A stretch of 8,283 nt of DNA, taken from positions 1 through 8,283 of the forward strand of contig JAFGOU010000583.1 of NCBI GenBank assembly GCA_016926315.1. The letters run 5' to 3'. Numbering within the stretch: position 1 is the stretch's first letter; each line of letters starts with the position of its first letter. The notes under the pieces are model-generated. The model was given only the letters and a program-made list of their open reading frames with translations, was not told where the DNA came from and ran no database searches. Below, one piece after another: positions 6,980-8,283 of this stretch. The DNA is from Chitinispirillaceae bacterium (GTDB taxonomy: Bacteria > Fibrobacterota > Chitinivibrionia > Chitinivibrionales > Chitinispirillaceae). The position numbers and the translations under genes are program-made.

Positions 6980-8158
6980 ATGGAAAAAATCCTTTATTTT
7001 GATCTGTTAAGCGGTGCGAGCGGAGACATGATACTCGCCGGGCTCGTCGACCTTGGCATTCCCGTTGCATTCATCAATAAGGAGCTTCGCCGTCTCGCTA
7101 TTTCCGGTCTTTCGATACGGGCGTCGCGTGTGTATCGCAACGGGATCCGGTGCTGCCGCCTGAACATGAAATGGGACACCCCGAAAAGCTATCGGCACCT
7201 TCCCGATATCCTGCGCCTTATCAGAAAAGCGAAATTTTCCCCGTCGGTACGGGAACGGAGCGAAGAAGTGCTTGAGAGGATCGCCGTGGCGGAAGCGCAT
7301 GCTCATGGCATTCCCAAAGACCATGTTCATTTTCATGAGATCGGCGCGGTGGATACGATCGTCGATATCGTGGGCGTCTGTCTGGCGCTCGATTACCTTC
7401 ATATCGACACGGTTGTCTTTTCAACGCTTACCGAAGGACAGGGGACCATCGCCACCGAACATGGCGTCATGCCGGTACCCGCGCCTGCGACCGCCGCCCT
7501 TATCAGGGGTTTGCATGTTACACGGCTTCCCATCCCGACCGAACTGCTCACTCCGACCGGCGCCGCCCTTTTAACGACACTGGGCCGCCAGGAACGTACC
7601 TGCCCGTCAGGCTTTATGAAGGGGAGCGGTAATGGATGCGGCGCAAAAGAGTTCAAAGACCACCCGAATTTTCTACGGGTTTTGATCATTGAAACGGAGG
7701 AGAGGACTACGGTGAAAGGCGCCGGCCGGGTAATGGTGCTCCAGAGCGAGATGGACCATATTTCCGGCGAGATCATGGGTAGCGTCGCAGCGCTTCTCAT
7801 GGAGAAGGGGGCGCTCGACGTGTCATGGACGCCGATTTACATGAAGAAGGGGAGACCTGGATACCGCCTGACCGTAATCGCATCGTTGCCAGAGGCCTCC
7901 CGGCTTACCGATCTTGTCATGTTCCATACCCGGACCCTGGGAGTCAGGGTTCAGACCGTCGGGCGCGTGACGGCTGACCGGGAGCGTCGTCAGGGCAAGC
8001 TGGCGGGACAGGTCGTTTCTGAAAAGCGGTGCCTCTACAAAGGGATCGGGTTCATAAAGGCGGAACATGACGATCTTGAGGCTATCGCCAATACAAAAGG
8101 CATTCCGGTTATCGACGTTGCACAGCGGTATATACGCGAGCGGAAAGACGTGCGGTAA
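6980..8158 (+). CDS. larC: LarC, nickel-pincer cofactor biosynthesis protein (DUF111)
   Basis: LarC inserts nickel into the pyridinium dithiocarboxylate intermediate made by LarB and LarE, consuming CTP, to give the cofactor of lactate racemase LarA and related enzymes; it is cytoplasmic. The 392 residues are the usual length. Seen: YFDLLSGASGDMILAGL (6-22), the His-rich family signature VHFHEIGAVDTIVDIVG (116-132), TEGQGTIATEHGVMPVPAPA (151-170), PTELLTPTGAALL (186-198), GCGAKEF (219-225), and in the C-terminal half ALDVSWTPIYMKKGRPG (278-294). Both halves are in one continuous frame, unlike the Lactobacillus plantarum gene, where a programmed frameshift joins larC1 and larC2. The segment aligned with the common ETNIDDM-type motif reads SEMDHISGE (256-264), a divergent version. 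No larA, larB or larE is in the window. The gene lies 82 bases after priA with its own ribosome site and probably its own promoter. Confidence 0.95.
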   Translation: MEKILYFDLLSGASGDMILAGLVDLGIPVAFINKELRRLAISGLSIRASRVYRNGIRCCRLNMKWDTPKSYRHLPDILRLIRKAKFSPSVRERSEEVLERIAVAEAHAHGIPKDHVHFHEIGAVDTIVDIVGVCLALDYLHIDTVVFSTLTEGQGTIATEHGVMPVPAPATAALIRGLHVTRLPIPTELLTPTGAALLTTLGRQERTCPSGFMKGSGNGCGAKEFKDHPNFLRVLIIETEERTTVKGAGRVMVLQSEMDHISGEIMGSVAALLMEKGALDVSWTPIYMKKGRPGYRLTVIASLPEASRLTDLVMFHTRTLGVRVQTVGRVTADRERRQGKLAGQVVSEKRCLYKGIGFIKAEHDDLEAIANTKGIPVIDVAQRYIRERKDVR

Positions 8159-8198
8159 CCCGGTGTTTCCGCGTGGTGAGCGGTGATCGTCCGCGTAT

Positions 8199-8244
8199 CA
8201 GCGCTGCGGAGTGAAAATTTTTCGCACCTAAGGGCGCAGCGCTG
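8199..8244. repeat. 10-base perfect inverted repeat after larC
   Basis: CAGCGCTGCG (8199-8208) and CGCAGCGCTG (8235-8244) are perfect inverted copies around a 26-base AT-rich loop; each arm contains the palindrome CAGCGCTG. It lies 40 bases after the larC stop, with a T-rich stretch (CCTTTGATTTTCCCC) following on the plus strand. A transcription terminator for larC, perhaps bidirectional, is the simplest reading; the loop is longer than usual. Confidence 0.45.
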
Positions 8245-8283
8245 TGCCTTTGATTTTCCCCTGTTTGTTCATTACCTCTGGAC
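8228..8283 (-). CDS. possible C-terminal tail of a minus-strand gene entering from the right edge
   Basis: On the minus strand the window edge leads into an open frame of 17 residues (PEVMNKQGKIKGTALRP) closed by TAG at 8230-8228. The basic, plausible composition and the convergent inverted repeat beside it would fit the end of a gene facing larC. It is too short to recognise and another minus-strand frame is also open here, so this is a weak call. Confidence 0.25.
   Translation of the reverse strand, partial: PEVMNKQGKIKGTALRP

Overview
The window holds five protein genes, one of them cut by the left edge, and possibly the tail of a sixth at the right edge. All are bacterial. I see no RNA gene, CRISPR array, insertion sequence, integrase or phage gene. 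The set (PriA, a FapA/DUF342 protein, an HD-GYP protein, LarC, UDP-glucose dehydrogenase) and the moderately high GC fit a Gram-negative-like bacterium outside the best-studied groups, such as a spirochaete-, Fibrobacterota- or deltaproteobacteria-like lineage. That placement is a low-confidence guess from protein style; no marker gene settles it.

Layout: 1-509 (+) is the C-terminal third of an animal-type UDP-glucose 6-dehydrogenase. It converges on a same-strand pair on the minus strand: an HD-GYP cyclic-di-GMP phosphodiesterase-like protein (571-1986, with an open frame extending to 2169) and, upstream of it, a FapA/DUF342 protein of 756 residues (2236-4506). A 153-base divergent region (4507-4659) carries a good sigma-70-type promoter for the fapA-like gene and an 11-base inverted repeat in its leader. 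priA (4660-6897, +) follows, then larC (6980-8158, +) after an 82-base gap containing a hairpin and a plausible promoter. The last 125 bases hold a 10-base perfect inverted repeat and a short minus-strand open frame that may be the end of the next gene.

How they may work together: priA (replication restart), larC (nickel-pincer cofactor) and the dehydrogenase (UDP-glucuronate for polysaccharide) have no evident link and look like ordinary chromosomal neighbours. The HD-GYP and fapA-like genes are different. Both proteins begin with the same roughly 50-residue module (PGM-LAED-like start, G-LLL-G turn, then an I-DLL helix), they are adjacent and on the same strand, and both families are tied to motility and surface behaviour. 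The pair is the most interesting thing here, all the more because the FapA-like protein carries its characteristic N-terminal domain twice and the HD-GYP protein departs from the canonical metal site. I do not see evidence for a wholly new system; these are unusual versions of known families.
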